Of a DNA stretch of 64,000 nt, positions 1-7,359 are shown piece by piece. This DNA comes from Geobacillus zalihae NBRC 101842 (GTDB lineage: Bacteria; Bacillota; Bacilli; Bacillales; Anoxybacillaceae), in NCBI RefSeq assembly GCF_001544135.1, contig NZ_BCPV01000002.1:81514-145513 (forward strand), given 5' to 3'. Position 1 is the first letter of the stretch. Each line of letters starts with the position of its first letter. Below the pieces are notes generated by a model. That model saw only the letters and a list, made by a program, of their open reading frames with translations. It was not told the origin of the DNA and did no database searches. Both the position numbers and the translations under genes were made by a program.

Positions 1-299
1 CCCACTTCATCGACCCCGGCGCCAAGCGCCCGCTCAAGCCCCTTTTCGTTGGGGACGAGCGCCGCATACGTGACGCCGGCTTTTCGGCGAATGCCCGTTG
101 CCACTTCAACGGCGTCCGCAAGTTGCGGAATCCATTTCGGATGGACGAAGGAAGTCACCTCAATGTACGACAGCCCCGTTTCTGACAATAGGTTGATCCA
201 AGCGATTTTATCGGCGGTCGCGATCGGCGTTGCTTCGTTTTGCAGGCCGTCGCGCGGGCCGACTTCTTTGATCGTCACCTTCGCCGGCCATCGGCTCAT
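1..299 (-). CDS. yngG: Hydroxymethylglutaryl-CoA lyase, N-terminal part (runs off the window)
   Basis: N-terminal ~100 residues of an HMG-CoA lyase, which cleaves 3-hydroxy-3-methylglutaryl-CoA to acetyl-CoA and acetoacetate, the last step of leucine/isovaleryl-CoA breakdown. The start ATG is at 297-299. The protein opens with a TIM-barrel strand followed by the family signature EVGPRDGLQNE, whose Arg/Asp are catalytic and metal-site residues; EVTSFVHPKWIPQLAD follows. The rest of the gene is outside the window. It is the last visible gene of the minus-strand acyl-CoA operon, 14 bp after the biotin carrier gene, the same order as B. subtilis yngJ-I-H-HB-G. Identity is secure from the motif; completeness cannot be judged. 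Confidence 0.93.
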   Translation of the reverse strand, partial: MSRWPAKVTIKEVGPRDGLQNEATPIATADKIAWINLLSETGLSYIEVTSFVHPKWIPQLADAVEVATGIRRKAGVTYAALVPNEKGLERALGAGVDEV

Positions 300-313
300 G
301 CTCTGCTCCCCCT

Positions 314-526
314 TTATTCAATCTCGACAAGCACGTCGCCTTCGTTCACGAAATCTCCTTCCTGCACGTGGATGTGCTTCACGACGCCGGACGCCTCAGC
401 CGCAATCGGAATCTCCATTTTCATCGATTCTAAAATGATGACATCTTGGCCTTCTTCTACATGATCCCCGACAGCCACCAACAATTTCCATATACTTCCA
501 GCCATTGTTGCCGTTACTTGGGTCAT
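314..526 (-). CDS. yngHB: Biotin/lipoyl attachment carrier protein (BCCP-like)
   Basis: A 70-residue single-domain biotin carrier. The biotinylation motif ESMKMEI lies near residues 34-40, with the acceptor Lys between the two Met, and the hallmark VKHIHVQEGDFVNEGDVLVEIE hammerhead half follows. It starts at ATG 524-526. In the operon it should carry CO2 between the adjacent biotin carboxylase and a carboxyltransferase that presumably lies beyond the window edge. Its small size (no N-terminal extension of AccB) and position between the carboxylase and HMG-CoA lyase match B. subtilis YngHB, the carrier of a methylcrotonyl-CoA-type carboxylase, rather than the fatty-acid-synthesis AccB. Confidence 0.93.
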   Translation of the reverse strand: MTQVTATMAGSIWKLLVAVGDHVEEGQDVIILESMKMEIPIAAEASGVVKHIHVQEGDFVNEGDVLVEIE

Positions 527-548
527 CGTGTCTTCCTCCGTTTCTGCT

Positions 549-1901
549 TCATTTTGCTTTTGCTGGCTTCCAATGCTTCGAAAGGAAATCGGTCGTCGTA
601 TCCCCCGCTTGAAACGCCGGATGGGACAGCACGGCCTCAAGCAGCGGAATGTTCGTTTTAATCCCTTCCACGCGATAGTGTCGAAGCGCTTCGAGCAAGC
701 GTTCAATCGCCGTTTGCCGATCCGGTCCTTTGGCGATTAGTTTGGCGATCATCGGATCATAAAACGGCGTAACCGCGGCGCCGCTTTGAACCGCCGTTTC
801 ATGACGAATCCATTCGCCTTGTGGGGCGGAAAACGCCGTAATGCGGCCGGGCGACGGGTAAAACGTGTTCGGGTCTTCGGCATAAATGCGCACTTCAATG
901 GCGTGTCCATCGCGGCGGATGTCTTCCTGCTGATAACGAAGCGGCTCGCCGGCGGCGATGCGCAGCTGCTCTTCGACAATGTCGATGCCGGTGATTTCTT
1001 CCGTCACCGGATGTTCAACTTGCAGGCGTGTGTTCATCTCCAGAAAATAAAAGTTTTTTTGCTCATCGACAAGAAACTCGATCGTGCCGGCGTTCGCATA
1101 GCCGATATGGCGCGCGGCCCGCACGGCTGCTTCGCCCATTTTCCGCCGTGTTTCCTCATCCAAAAACGGCGACGGCGCCTCTTCGACCACCTTTTGATGG
1201 CGGCGCTGGATCGAACACTCGCGCTCCCACAAGTAGACGCAGTTGCCGTAGGAATCAGCGAGCAGCTGAATTTCAATATGGCGCGGGCGATCGATATATT
1301 TTTCGATATACATCGTCCCGTCGCCGAAAAACGAAGCCGCCCGTTTTTGGCTTCCTTCAAACGCCTGGCGCAGCTCGGCTTCGTCGCGGGCGATATGCAT
1401 GCCGATGCCGCCGCCGCCGGCTGACGCCTTCAGCATGACTGGATACCCAATCGAAGCCGCCGCTTTGGCCGCTTCATCGGCGCTATCAAGCGCAAAGGAG
1501 ACGCCTGGGACGATCGGCACGCCGGCTTGTTCCATCGTCCGCCGCGCTTCGATTTTGCTGCCCATCGCCGCGATGACGTCCGCCTTCGGACCGATGAAGA
1601 CGATTCCTTCTTCCTCGCAGCGGCGGGCAAACGCTGGATTTTCCGACAACAGCCCGTAGCCGGGATGGATCGCCTCCGCTTTCGCCGTTTTGGCAACCTC
1701 TATGATTTTTTCGATATTTAAATAGCTTTCCGCGACGCGCGGCTTGCCGATCAAATACGCCTCATCCGCGAGCGAGACGTGGAGCGAATCCGCATCCGCT
1801 TCGGAATAGACGGCGACGGTCCGGATGCCGAGCTTTTGGCACGTGCGGATGATGCGGACGGCGATTTCGCCGCGGTTGGCAATCAATACTTTCGAAAACA
1901 T
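549..1901 (-). CDS. yngH: Biotin carboxylase subunit (acyl-CoA/methylcrotonyl-CoA carboxylase type)
   Basis: A 450-residue biotin carboxylase of normal AccC length that carboxylates carrier-bound biotin with ATP and bicarbonate. The N-terminus is the family fold (FSKVLIANRGEIAVRIIR). The ATP-grasp glycine loop KASAGGGGIGMH lies near residue 160, and the catalytic EMNTRLQVEHPVTE segment near residue 290. It lies 22 bp from the biotin carrier gene and in the same operon as acyl-CoA synthetase, acyl-CoA dehydrogenase and HMG-CoA lyase. This points to the carboxylation step of leucine degradation (3-methylcrotonyl-CoA) rather than malonyl-CoA synthesis. The substrate assignment is inferred from neighbours; the carboxyltransferase is not visible here. 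Confidence 0.95.
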   Translation of the reverse strand: MFSKVLIANRGEIAVRIIRTCQKLGIRTVAVYSEADADSLHVSLADEAYLIGKPRVAESYLNIEKIIEVAKTAKAEAIHPGYGLLSENPAFARRCEEEGIVFIGPKADVIAAMGSKIEARRTMEQAGVPIVPGVSFALDSADEAAKAAASIGYPVMLKASAGGGGIGMHIARDEAELRQAFEGSQKRAASFFGDGTMYIEKYIDRPRHIEIQLLADSYGNCVYLWERECSIQRRHQKVVEEAPSPFLDEETRRKMGEAAVRAARHIGYANAGTIEFLVDEQKNFYFLEMNTRLQVEHPVTEEITGIDIVEEQLRIAAGEPLRYQQEDIRRDGHAIEVRIYAEDPNTFYPSPGRITAFSAPQGEWIRHETAVQSGAAVTPFYDPMIAKLIAKGPDRQTAIERLLEALRHYRVEGIKTNIPLLEAVLSHPAFQAGDTTTDFLSKHWKPAKAK

Positions 1902-1933
1902 CGTCTCACCCTTTCACGAAAACTGAGAATGCC

Positions 1934-1957
1934 GCCGGGCGGACGAAACCGCCCGGC
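1934..1957 (-). other. Strong intercistronic hairpin between yngI and yngH
   Basis: A perfect 9-bp GC stem (GCCGGGCGG / CCGCCCGGC) with a 6-nt loop lies in the 64-bp gap between the synthetase and the biotin carboxylase. No T-run follows on either strand, so it is not a classical terminator. It could set mRNA processing or partial attenuation inside the operon; that role is inferred. Confidence 0.5.
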
Positions 1958-1965
1958 ACGGCGGT

Positions 1966-3600
1966 TTACGTCGTCAAGCCGAGGCGCTGTTTCGCCATTT
2001 CCCGCAGTTTAAATTTTTGGATTTTCCCGGACGCCGTCATCGGGTACGAATCAGTAAACTCAATGTAGCGCGGGATTTTATGACGGGAAATGTGGCCGCG
2101 GCAAAACTCGCGAATCTCCTCAGCCGTCGCCGTTTCGCCGTCTTTTAAGATGATCCACGCCATCACTTCTTCCCCGTATACTTCATCCGGCACGCCAACG
2201 ACTTGGACGTCCAAAATTTTCGGATGTTTGTATAAAAACTCTTCGATTTCACGCGGATAAATGTTTTCGCCGCCGCGGATGATCATATCTTTCAGACGGC
2301 CGGTGATGCGGAAGTAACCGTTTTCATCCATCACCGCCAAGTCGCCGGTATGGAGCCAGCCGTCTTGGTCGATCGCTTCATTTGTCGCTTCCGGGTTGTT
2401 GTAATACCCTTTCATGACATGATAGCCGCGCGTGCACAGCTCCCCTTGCACACCCCGCGGCACTTCCTTGTTCGTGCCCGGCTCAACGATTTTCACTTCC
2501 ACGCCCGGCAAGGCACGGCCAACCGTTTCGACACGCAGCTCAAGCGGATCGTCGGTGCGCGTTTGCGTGATGACTGGGGACGCTTCCGTCTGCCCGTAGG
2601 CGATCGTAATGTCTTTCATCCCCATTTTCTCGATGACCGCCTTCATCACTTCGACCGGGCAAGGAGAACCGGCCATAATGCCCGTGCGCAGCGACGACAA
2701 ATCGTATTTGGCAAAATCCGGGTCGTTGAGCTCGGCGATGAACATCGTCGGCACGCCGTGAAGCGCCGTGCACCGCTCCGCTTCCACCGTCTCGAGAACC
2801 CGCTTCGGATGGAACTCCACAACCGGCACCATCGTCGCCCCGACCGTCACGCATGCAAGCGTGCTCATGACGCAGCCGAAGCAATGGAAAAACGGCACCG
2901 GAATGCACAATCGATCGCCTTCGCCAAGTCCCATGCATTGCGCCACTTGGTGGGCGTTGTTGACGATGTTGTAATGCGTCAACATCACCCCTTTCGGGAA
3001 TCCAGTCGTCCCGGACGTGTATTGCATGTTGATCACATCGTGCGGGTCGAGGCTCTCCATCCGTTCATCGAGTTCTTCTTCCGATACGTCGTGCGCCATC
3101 GCCAAGATGTCGTTCCATGTAAACATGCCCGGGTGCCGTTTGTCGCCAAGAAAGATCACGTTTTTCAACTTCGGCAGCCGTTTCGATTGCAGCTGTCCGG
3201 GCGCCGATGTGCGCAGCTCGGGAACGATTTCATATAAAATATCGATATACGACGAGTCGCGATATTGCTCAATCAAAAAGAGCGTCGTCGAGTCGGACTG
3301 CCGAAGCAAATACTCAAGCTCCGCCGCGCGGTAGTTCGTATTGACCGTCACGAGGACAGCTCCCATTTTGCCGGTCGCAAACTGGCAGGCGATCCATTCC
3401 GGGACGTTCGTCGCCCAAATGGCGACATGCTCCCCTTTTTTGATGCCAAGCCGCATCAACCCGCGCGCAACGAGGCGGCAATAGTCGTTAAACTGCCGAT
3501 ACGTCAGACGCAAGCCGCGGTCGGCATACACGACCGCCTCGCGATCCGCATATTGCCTGGCTCGCTCTTCCAACAATTTCCCCACAGTCACCGTCAACAT
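1966..3600 (-). CDS. yngI: Acyl-CoA synthetase (AMP-binding, long/medium-chain type)
   Basis: A 544-residue ANL-superfamily adenylating enzyme that activates a carboxylic acid to its CoA thioester through an acyl-AMP. The P-loop [10 protein letters not shown] is at residues 195-204, the A5 motif [10 protein letters not shown] is in the middle, the hinge motif [17 protein letters not shown] follows, and the C-terminal catalytic Lys lies in [15 protein letters not shown]. Length and motifs match B. subtilis YngI. Position in the acyl-CoA degradation operon suggests it feeds branched or medium-chain acids to the neighbouring dehydrogenase. Exact chain-length specificity cannot be read from sequence. 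Confidence 0.94.
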   Translation of the reverse strand: MLTVTVGKLLEERARQYADREAVVYADRGLRLTYRQFNDYCRLVARGLMRLGIKKGEHVAIWATNVPEWIACQFATGKMGAVLVTVNTNYRAAELEYLLRQSDSTTLFLIEQYRDSSYIDILYEIVPELRTSAPGQLQSKRLPKLKNVIFLGDKRHPGMFTWNDILAMAHDVSEEELDERMESLDPHDVINMQYTSGTTGFPKGVMLTHYNIVNNAHQVAQCMGLGEGDRLCIPVPFFHCFGCVMSTLACVTVGATMVPVVEFHPKRVLETVEAERCTALHGVPTMFIAELNDPDFAKYDLSSLRTGIMAGSPCPVEVMKAVIEKMGMKDITIAYGQTEASPVITQTRTDDPLELRVETVGRALPGVEVKIVEPGTNKEVPRGVQGELCTRGYHVMKGYYNNPEATNEAIDQDGWLHTGDLAVMDENGYFRITGRLKDMIIRGGENIYPREIEEFLYKHPKILDVQVVGVPDEVYGEEVMAWIILKDGETATAEEIREFCRGHISRHKIPRYIEFTDSYPMTASGKIQKFKLREMAKQRLGLTT

Positions 3601-3659
3601 CGGCCGTTTCCTCCCCTTTGTCCGAATTCATTGTTATGGATATGCAGGCATTTCCGCTT

Positions 3660-4802
3660 TTAGCATCCCAGTTGGCGGGCGATGACGAGCCGTTGGATTT
3701 CTGATGTGCCTTCGCCGATTTCCATGAGCTTGACGTCGCGCAAGTGGCGTTCGACTCCGTACTCTTTCATATAGCCGTAGCCGCCATGGATTTGGATCGC
3801 CTGGTTGCAGACGCGAAACCCCATTTCCGAGGCGAACAGCTTGGCGAACGATGCTTCTTTTGTAAACGGTTTCCCTTGATCCTTCAGCCAGGCTGCTTTG
3901 TACACCATGTTGCGGGCAAGCTCAATTTCCATCGCCATATCAGCCAGTTTAAATTGAATGGCTTGAAACTTGGAAATCGACTGACCGAACTGGACGCGCT
4001 CTTTTGCGTATTGAAGCGCTTTCTCAAACGCCGCTTGCGCAATGCCGACCGCCAGCGCGGCGATCGAGATGCGCCCGCCATCAAGCGTGTACAAAAACTG
4101 TTTAAACCCTTTTTGCGGGTCGCCTAAGACGTTTTCTTTCGGCACGCGGACGTTCTCAAAGACAAGCTCGCACGTATTGGACGCGCGCACGCCCATTTTG
4201 TCGTAATTCGAACGAATCGTAAATCCTGGGGAGTCCGTTGGCACGATGAGAGCGGTGATGATGTTTTTGCCGCGCGCATCTTTGCCCGTCACAGCTGTGA
4301 CAATGACTTGCCGCGCGTATTGGGCGTTTGTGATCCAACATTTTTCGCCGTTGATGACATACTCATCGCCGTCCAGCACCGCGGTCGTGCGCGTGCCGCC
4401 GGCGTCCGATCCGGCGTTCGGCTCCGTGAGCCCAAAAGCGCCAAGCGTCTCGCCTTTCGCCATCGGCACAAGCCATTTTTGCTTCTGTTCTTCCGTCCCG
4501 AAGTAGTAAATCGGGCTCGCTCCGAGCGACACAGCGGCCGCATAGCTCAACCCGGTGCCGCCGCAGGCGCGGCCGATTTCCTCAACGGCGATGGCGTACG
4601 AAATCGTATCGCCCCCAGCGCCGCCGTACTCTTCCGGAAACGGCAGGCCCAACAACCCCAACTCGCCCATTTTGCGAAAGACATCGAGCGGAAAATGCGC
4701 TTCTTCATCCCATTTCGCCGCGTATGGGGCAATTTCCTTCTCAGCAAAGTCGCGAACCATTTCTTTAATCATTTGTTGTTCTTTCGTCAATGAAAAATCC
4801 AT
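3660..4802 (-). CDS. yngJ: Acyl-CoA dehydrogenase
   Basis: A 380-residue FAD-dependent acyl-CoA dehydrogenase that introduces the alpha-beta double bond into an acyl-CoA. The family signatures are present: EPNAGSDAGGTRT in the middle, the FAD-binding QIHGGYGYMKEYGVERHLRD, and EIGEGTSEIQRLVIARQL at the C-terminus. ATG 4800-4802 is chosen because a GGGAGAGGGAG ribosome site lies just upstream; an in-frame start six codons earlier would overlap that site. It is the first structural gene of the operon, and two TetR-type palindromes lie between it and the regulator gene. The neighbours suggest an isovaleryl-CoA or short branched-chain substrate. Confidence 0.95.
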   Translation of the reverse strand: MDFSLTKEQQMIKEMVRDFAEKEIAPYAAKWDEEAHFPLDVFRKMGELGLLGLPFPEEYGGAGGDTISYAIAVEEIGRACGGTGLSYAAAVSLGASPIYYFGTEEQKQKWLVPMAKGETLGAFGLTEPNAGSDAGGTRTTAVLDGDEYVINGEKCWITNAQYARQVIVTAVTGKDARGKNIITALIVPTDSPGFTIRSNYDKMGVRASNTCELVFENVRVPKENVLGDPQKGFKQFLYTLDGGRISIAALAVGIAQAAFEKALQYAKERVQFGQSISKFQAIQFKLADMAMEIELARNMVYKAAWLKDQGKPFTKEASFAKLFASEMGFRVCNQAIQIHGGYGYMKEYGVERHLRDVKLMEIGEGTSEIQRLVIARQLGC

Positions 4803-4840
4803 GTTCTCCCTCTCCCCCATAGAAAATGTTCTATCATTTG

Positions 4841-4856
4841 AACCGACTAGTCGGTT
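4841..4856. promoter_or_regulatory. TetR operator 1 (perfect 16-bp palindrome)
   Basis: AACCGACTAGTCGGTT is a perfect 16-bp inverted repeat 38 bp upstream of the acyl-CoA dehydrogenase start. Its form (ACCGAC...GTCGGT) is typical of TetR-family operators. It is the likely binding site of the TetR protein encoded immediately upstream. Confidence 0.8.
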
Positions 4857-4906
4857 TCAGTAAGGAAACGAGTGTAAACGGTTTTGATTTTTTGAAGCGT
4901 TTCCGA

Positions 4907-4922
4907 AACCGACTAGTTGGTC
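4907..4922. promoter_or_regulatory. TetR operator 2 (near-palindrome)
   Basis: AACCGACTAGTTGGTC repeats operator 1 with two changes on one arm. Its centre is 66 bp from the centre of operator 1, about six helical turns, and it lies 18 bp beyond the 3' end of the tetR gene. The pair brackets the probable promoter of the acyl-CoA operon. Confidence 0.72.
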
Positions 4923-4939
4923 TGTATACGATCAACAAC

Positions 4940-5566
4940 TTATTCGGCGGCCGGCCGCAACAAAAACCGCGCCGCCGCTGGGTTTTCTGGTGTGCGGAGC
5001 ACCGCATGCAAAATGAAATCGGCAAAATATGCCGCGATTTCCTCAATGGACAGCGGACCATCCGGATTGTACCATTTGTATGTCCAATTGACCATGCCGA
5101 TAATGGACATGCCAGTAATCTCCACCGACAGCTCCGGACGAAATTCCCCGGCTTCAATCCCCTCACGAATGACCCGAAAAATGATTTGCTTGAACTCTTC
5201 TCGCTTTTCATTGATCGGTTCAGCGTATTCCGGTTTTAAGTACGTGCTTTCCTGGTAAAACACGGTGATGTGTGGTTTATACAAATGAAACACTTTGACA
5301 AACGACTGCACGATGGCGTACAAGCGCTCGGTCGGCGTAGGAAAGCCCTCATACGCCTCCTGCGCTTTTGTCAGCGCATACGTGATAAAGACATCATGGA
5401 TATGGTACAAGAGCTCGTCTTTTGATTTAAAATTATGGTAAAAACCGCCTTTGGATGTGTCGCTTTCGGCAACGATGCGGTCGACCGTCACGCCGTGGTA
5501 GCCGTATTTCTCAAACAAATGAAGAGCGGTGTCGATAATGCGGTCTCTGAGCGGTTTGTCAGCCAT
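4940..5566 (-). CDS. TetR/AcrR-family transcriptional regulator of the acyl-CoA operon
   Basis: A 208-residue TetR-family repressor. The N-terminal helix-turn-helix lies near residues 8-50 (RDRIIDTALHLFEKYGYHG, VTVDRIVAESDTSKGGFYH, FKSKDELL), followed by an all-helical ligand domain. ATG 5564-5566 has an AAAGGGGA ribosome site. The gene is codirectional with and directly upstream of the acyl-CoA dehydrogenase, and two matching palindromes lie in the gap. By analogy with other acyl-CoA operon TetR proteins the effector is probably an acyl-CoA; this is inference. Confidence 0.88.
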   Translation of the reverse strand: MADKPLRDRIIDTALHLFEKYGYHGVTVDRIVAESDTSKGGFYHNFKSKDELLYHIHDVFITYALTKAQEAYEGFPTPTERLYAIVQSFVKVFHLYKPHITVFYQESTYLKPEYAEPINEKREEFKQIIFRVIREGIEAGEFRPELSVEITGMSIIGMVNWTYKWYNPDGPLSIEEIAAYFADFILHAVLRTPENPAAARFLLRPAAE

Positions 5567-5587
5567 AGAAAATCCCCTTTGCCATTT

Positions 5588-5616
5588 ATAATACACTATT
5601 TTCTGAAAAAGTGAAA
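5588..5616 (-). promoter_or_regulatory. Sigma-A promoter of the tetR gene
   Basis: Minus strand: TTTCAC (-35), 17-bp spacer, TATTAT (-10), ending 22 bp before the tetR start codon. Confidence 0.55.
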
Positions 5617-5758
5617 TATTTTTTGTTTTGCCTTTACCATACCCGAACTGCACCATGATTGTCAACCATTGCTTCTCATGACCAACACGGTCGTACAGGG
5701 CCTGCTGATACATAATGGCCGCCATGTTTTCAAATGATAAAGATGGAGGTGGCTTCGA

Positions 5759-6007
5759 TTGGAACCGATGCTATGCCCAAACTGCAAAACGAACCGGACG
5801 CGGTTTCATCTCATTGAGCAGCACCCGCGTGCGGTCAAGCTCGATCCGCACACCGGCGACATCGAGCACGAATACACAAACGAAGCGCTCGAACCGTTCC
5901 ATCTCCCATACCGCGGCCCGAGCTACCGCGTCCAATGCGGCGTCTGCGGGCTGATCGAAGATGCGGACATGTTCATTCAGCGCGCTAAATCGTCTCCATT
6001 GAGGTGA
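5759..6007 (+). CDS. Small zinc-ribbon protein of unknown function
   Basis: An 82-residue protein not recognised. It carries two zinc-knuckle halves, CPNCKTNRTRF near residue 6 and CGVCGLIE near residue 60, spaced as in a zinc ribbon. The start is TTG 5759, set by GGAGG at 5745-5749; the next in-frame Met is inside the sequence. The GAGGTGATT ribosome site of the next small gene overlaps its 3' end, so the two are probably cotranscribed. A role in nucleic-acid or protein binding is possible from the ribbon alone. Confidence 0.75.
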   Translation: MEPMLCPNCKTNRTRFHLIEQHPRAVKLDPHTGDIEHEYTNEALEPFHLPYRGPSYRVQCGVCGLIEDADMFIQRAKSSPLR

Positions 6008-6013
6008 TTCGAT

Positions 6014-6148
6014 ATGGCGAACAAAAAACAAACACCTTCTTCCATCGCTGACCAAAAACAGCTCGTCAACGACAAGGCAAAAGCGATGCGGGAGCACGGC
6101 GGCGAGCACATTCGCCGCGGCACGCCCAACGGCGCAGACGGACAATAA
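6014..6148 (+). CDS. Small hydrophilic protein of unknown function (44 aa)
   Basis: A 44-residue, Lys/Gln/Gly-rich protein starting MANKKQTPSSIADQKQLV and ending PNGADGQ. ATG 6014 follows a GAGGTGATT ribosome site at 6001-6009, and the gene begins 6 bp after the zinc-ribbon gene. Composition resembles small spore proteins, but I do not recognise a family. A hairpin follows directly. Confidence 0.6.
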   Translation: MANKKQTPSSIADQKQLVNDKAKAMREHGGEHIRRGTPNGADGQ

Positions 6149-6184
6149 CCGCCAGCCTGCTTTTGTACACAAGCAAGCTGGCGG
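6149..6184. terminator. Convergent hairpin between the 44-aa gene and the acetyltransferase
   Basis: CCGCCAGC pairs with GCTGGCGG, and an inner TGCTT/AAGCA stem continues it. It separates two convergent genes. T-runs are weak, so terminator strength is uncertain. Confidence 0.5.
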
Positions 6185-6197
6185 GACTTCCGCCCTT

Positions 6198-6986
6198 CTA
6201 ACGGTACATCGCCCACAATCCGATATCGCGAAAACCAAGGCGATGGTAAATGCGGCCGGCGTCTGGATTGTCATAAAACAAGCACGGCATCTTCCCTTCA
6301 GCGAGCAAATCGCAAACGAGCTTCGCCACGATGGTGCTGGCATACCCTTTCCCTCGATGCTCCTGATCCGTGCAGACGCCGACGATCATCGCCGACAATG
6401 AGTTTTCCGCTGATGTCGATGCCGCGGCCACCATTCGGCCGTCTTGTTCAATGTAGTACGTTCTAGCTGAATTGGTTTCCATCCCTTTCACCAGCATATC
6501 GCGGGACGACGGCCTCGTTTCAAATTCGGCAATGCGGCGCCGCAAGTCGAGAATCCGGTCGACATCGGCCAATTCGGCTTTTTTGACGGCGAACGCCCCC
6601 ATTTCTTGACGGGCGTATTCATCCGTCCGACACTCGCAAAAGTAAAGCGTTCGCTTCTCCCCAAGCGGCAGCCGCTCTTCGAACTGCCTGGCAATGTCCG
6701 CCTTGCCGGACAGCTGGATGGACGATGATTGGGCTGTCTCGCGGATGAGACGAGCAAAGCCATCGGCATCAAAATCGCCAGGCGCGTACGGAATGTAGGA
6801 ATCGTAATAACGGAGCAGCACCGCCTTCAGCGAGCCGGCATCGTCAAACTGCCCCCAAACGTCTTGGAAATCGGCGTCATAGCCAAACGACTCAATATCG
6901 CCGATGATAAATAAATTGAACGACGGATCTTGCCGCAAAAACGAAAATACTTGTTGATCGTCTTCGGCCGTTAACCGGCGAATCAT
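6198..6986 (-). CDS. GNAT-family N-acetyltransferase
   Basis: A 262-residue GNAT protein. The N-terminal half is the less conserved arm found in two-part GNATs (MIRRLTAEDDQQVFSFLRQ). The C-terminal ~100 residues hold the acetyl-CoA fold, with the pyrophosphate-binding loop VCTDQEHRGKGYAS and the closing LFYDNPDAGRIYHRLGF strand. ATG 6984-6986 is chosen because GGGGGAA lies just upstream and the family start MIRRL fits. Substrate unknown. It is monocistronic, with its own promoter at 7021-7049. Confidence 0.85.
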   Translation of the reverse strand: MIRRLTAEDDQQVFSFLRQDPSFNLFIIGDIESFGYDADFQDVWGQFDDAGSLKAVLLRYYDSYIPYAPGDFDADGFARLIRETAQSSSIQLSGKADIARQFEERLPLGEKRTLYFCECRTDEYARQEMGAFAVKKAELADVDRILDLRRRIAEFETRPSSRDMLVKGMETNSARTYYIEQDGRMVAAASTSAENSLSAMIVGVCTDQEHRGKGYASTIVAKLVCDLLAEGKMPCLFYDNPDAGRIYHRLGFRDIGLWAMYR

Positions 6987-7020
6987 AGAATTCCCCCGCT
7001 TTTCGAATGATATTTTTTCC

Positions 7021-7049
7021 ATTATACTATGAATCATCCCTGTTGCCAA
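7021..7049 (-). promoter_or_regulatory. Sigma-A promoter of the acetyltransferase gene
   Basis: Minus strand: TTGGCA (-35), 17 bp, TATAAT (-10), near-consensus and 34 bp upstream of the chosen start. Confidence 0.75.
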
Positions 7050-7153
7050 TGGCATTTGTGGCGTCAAACCGAGAGGACTGCCGATGCCCCTAAGTCTGCA
7101 TCGGCCAACTGCAAAGAAAGGAGGAAGCCCGCTCTCAAAAAAGCGAGGCGACG

Positions 7154-7261
7154 ATGCCGATGAAGTTTATTGACGATCTGTACGAATACTATAAAGATCG
7201 ACTGACTGCACTTCTGGGGAGTTGCAAGCCCCCACTTCAAGCGTTCGCGAAGTGGGGGTAG
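7154..7261 (+). pseudogene. Short reading frame fused to a transposon end (probable truncated gene)
   Basis: A 35-codon frame. Its first ~21 codons (MPMKFIDDLYEYYKDRLTAL) look like ordinary coding sequence behind a GAGG ribosome site. The rest is read through the IS200/IS605-like hairpin and stops in its terminal TAG. The likeliest reading is a small gene whose 3' part was displaced by the element. The original product is not recognised. Confidence 0.45.
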
Positions 7262-7266
7262 TTGAC
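7221..7266 (+). mobile_element. Orphan IS200/IS605-type right end (hairpin plus GTAGTTGAC)
   Basis: CCCCCACTTC (7229-7238) pairs perfectly with GAAGTGGGGG (7249-7258) around a 10-nt loop, followed at once by TAGTTGAC. This hairpin with a GTAGTT(G/C)AC tail is the characteristic right end of IS200/IS605-group elements of Geobacillus, which also forms the 3' end of the TnpB omega-RNA. No tnpA or tnpB reading frame lies nearby, so it is a remnant or a non-autonomous derivative. Confidence 0.6.
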
Positions 7267-7359
7267 TTGGCAGCCCTGTGAACATGATTTCGAAGACGGC
7301 TTTTCCACTGTTTGCTTAACAGACAGTGGCGAAACACAAACCGTTTTCCCATCGCGCGC

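Noticed and set aside
2350..3237. 295-codon open frame on the plus strand
   Set aside because: It lies wholly antisense to the acyl-CoA synthetase, with His/Arg-rich shadow composition and no ribosome site.
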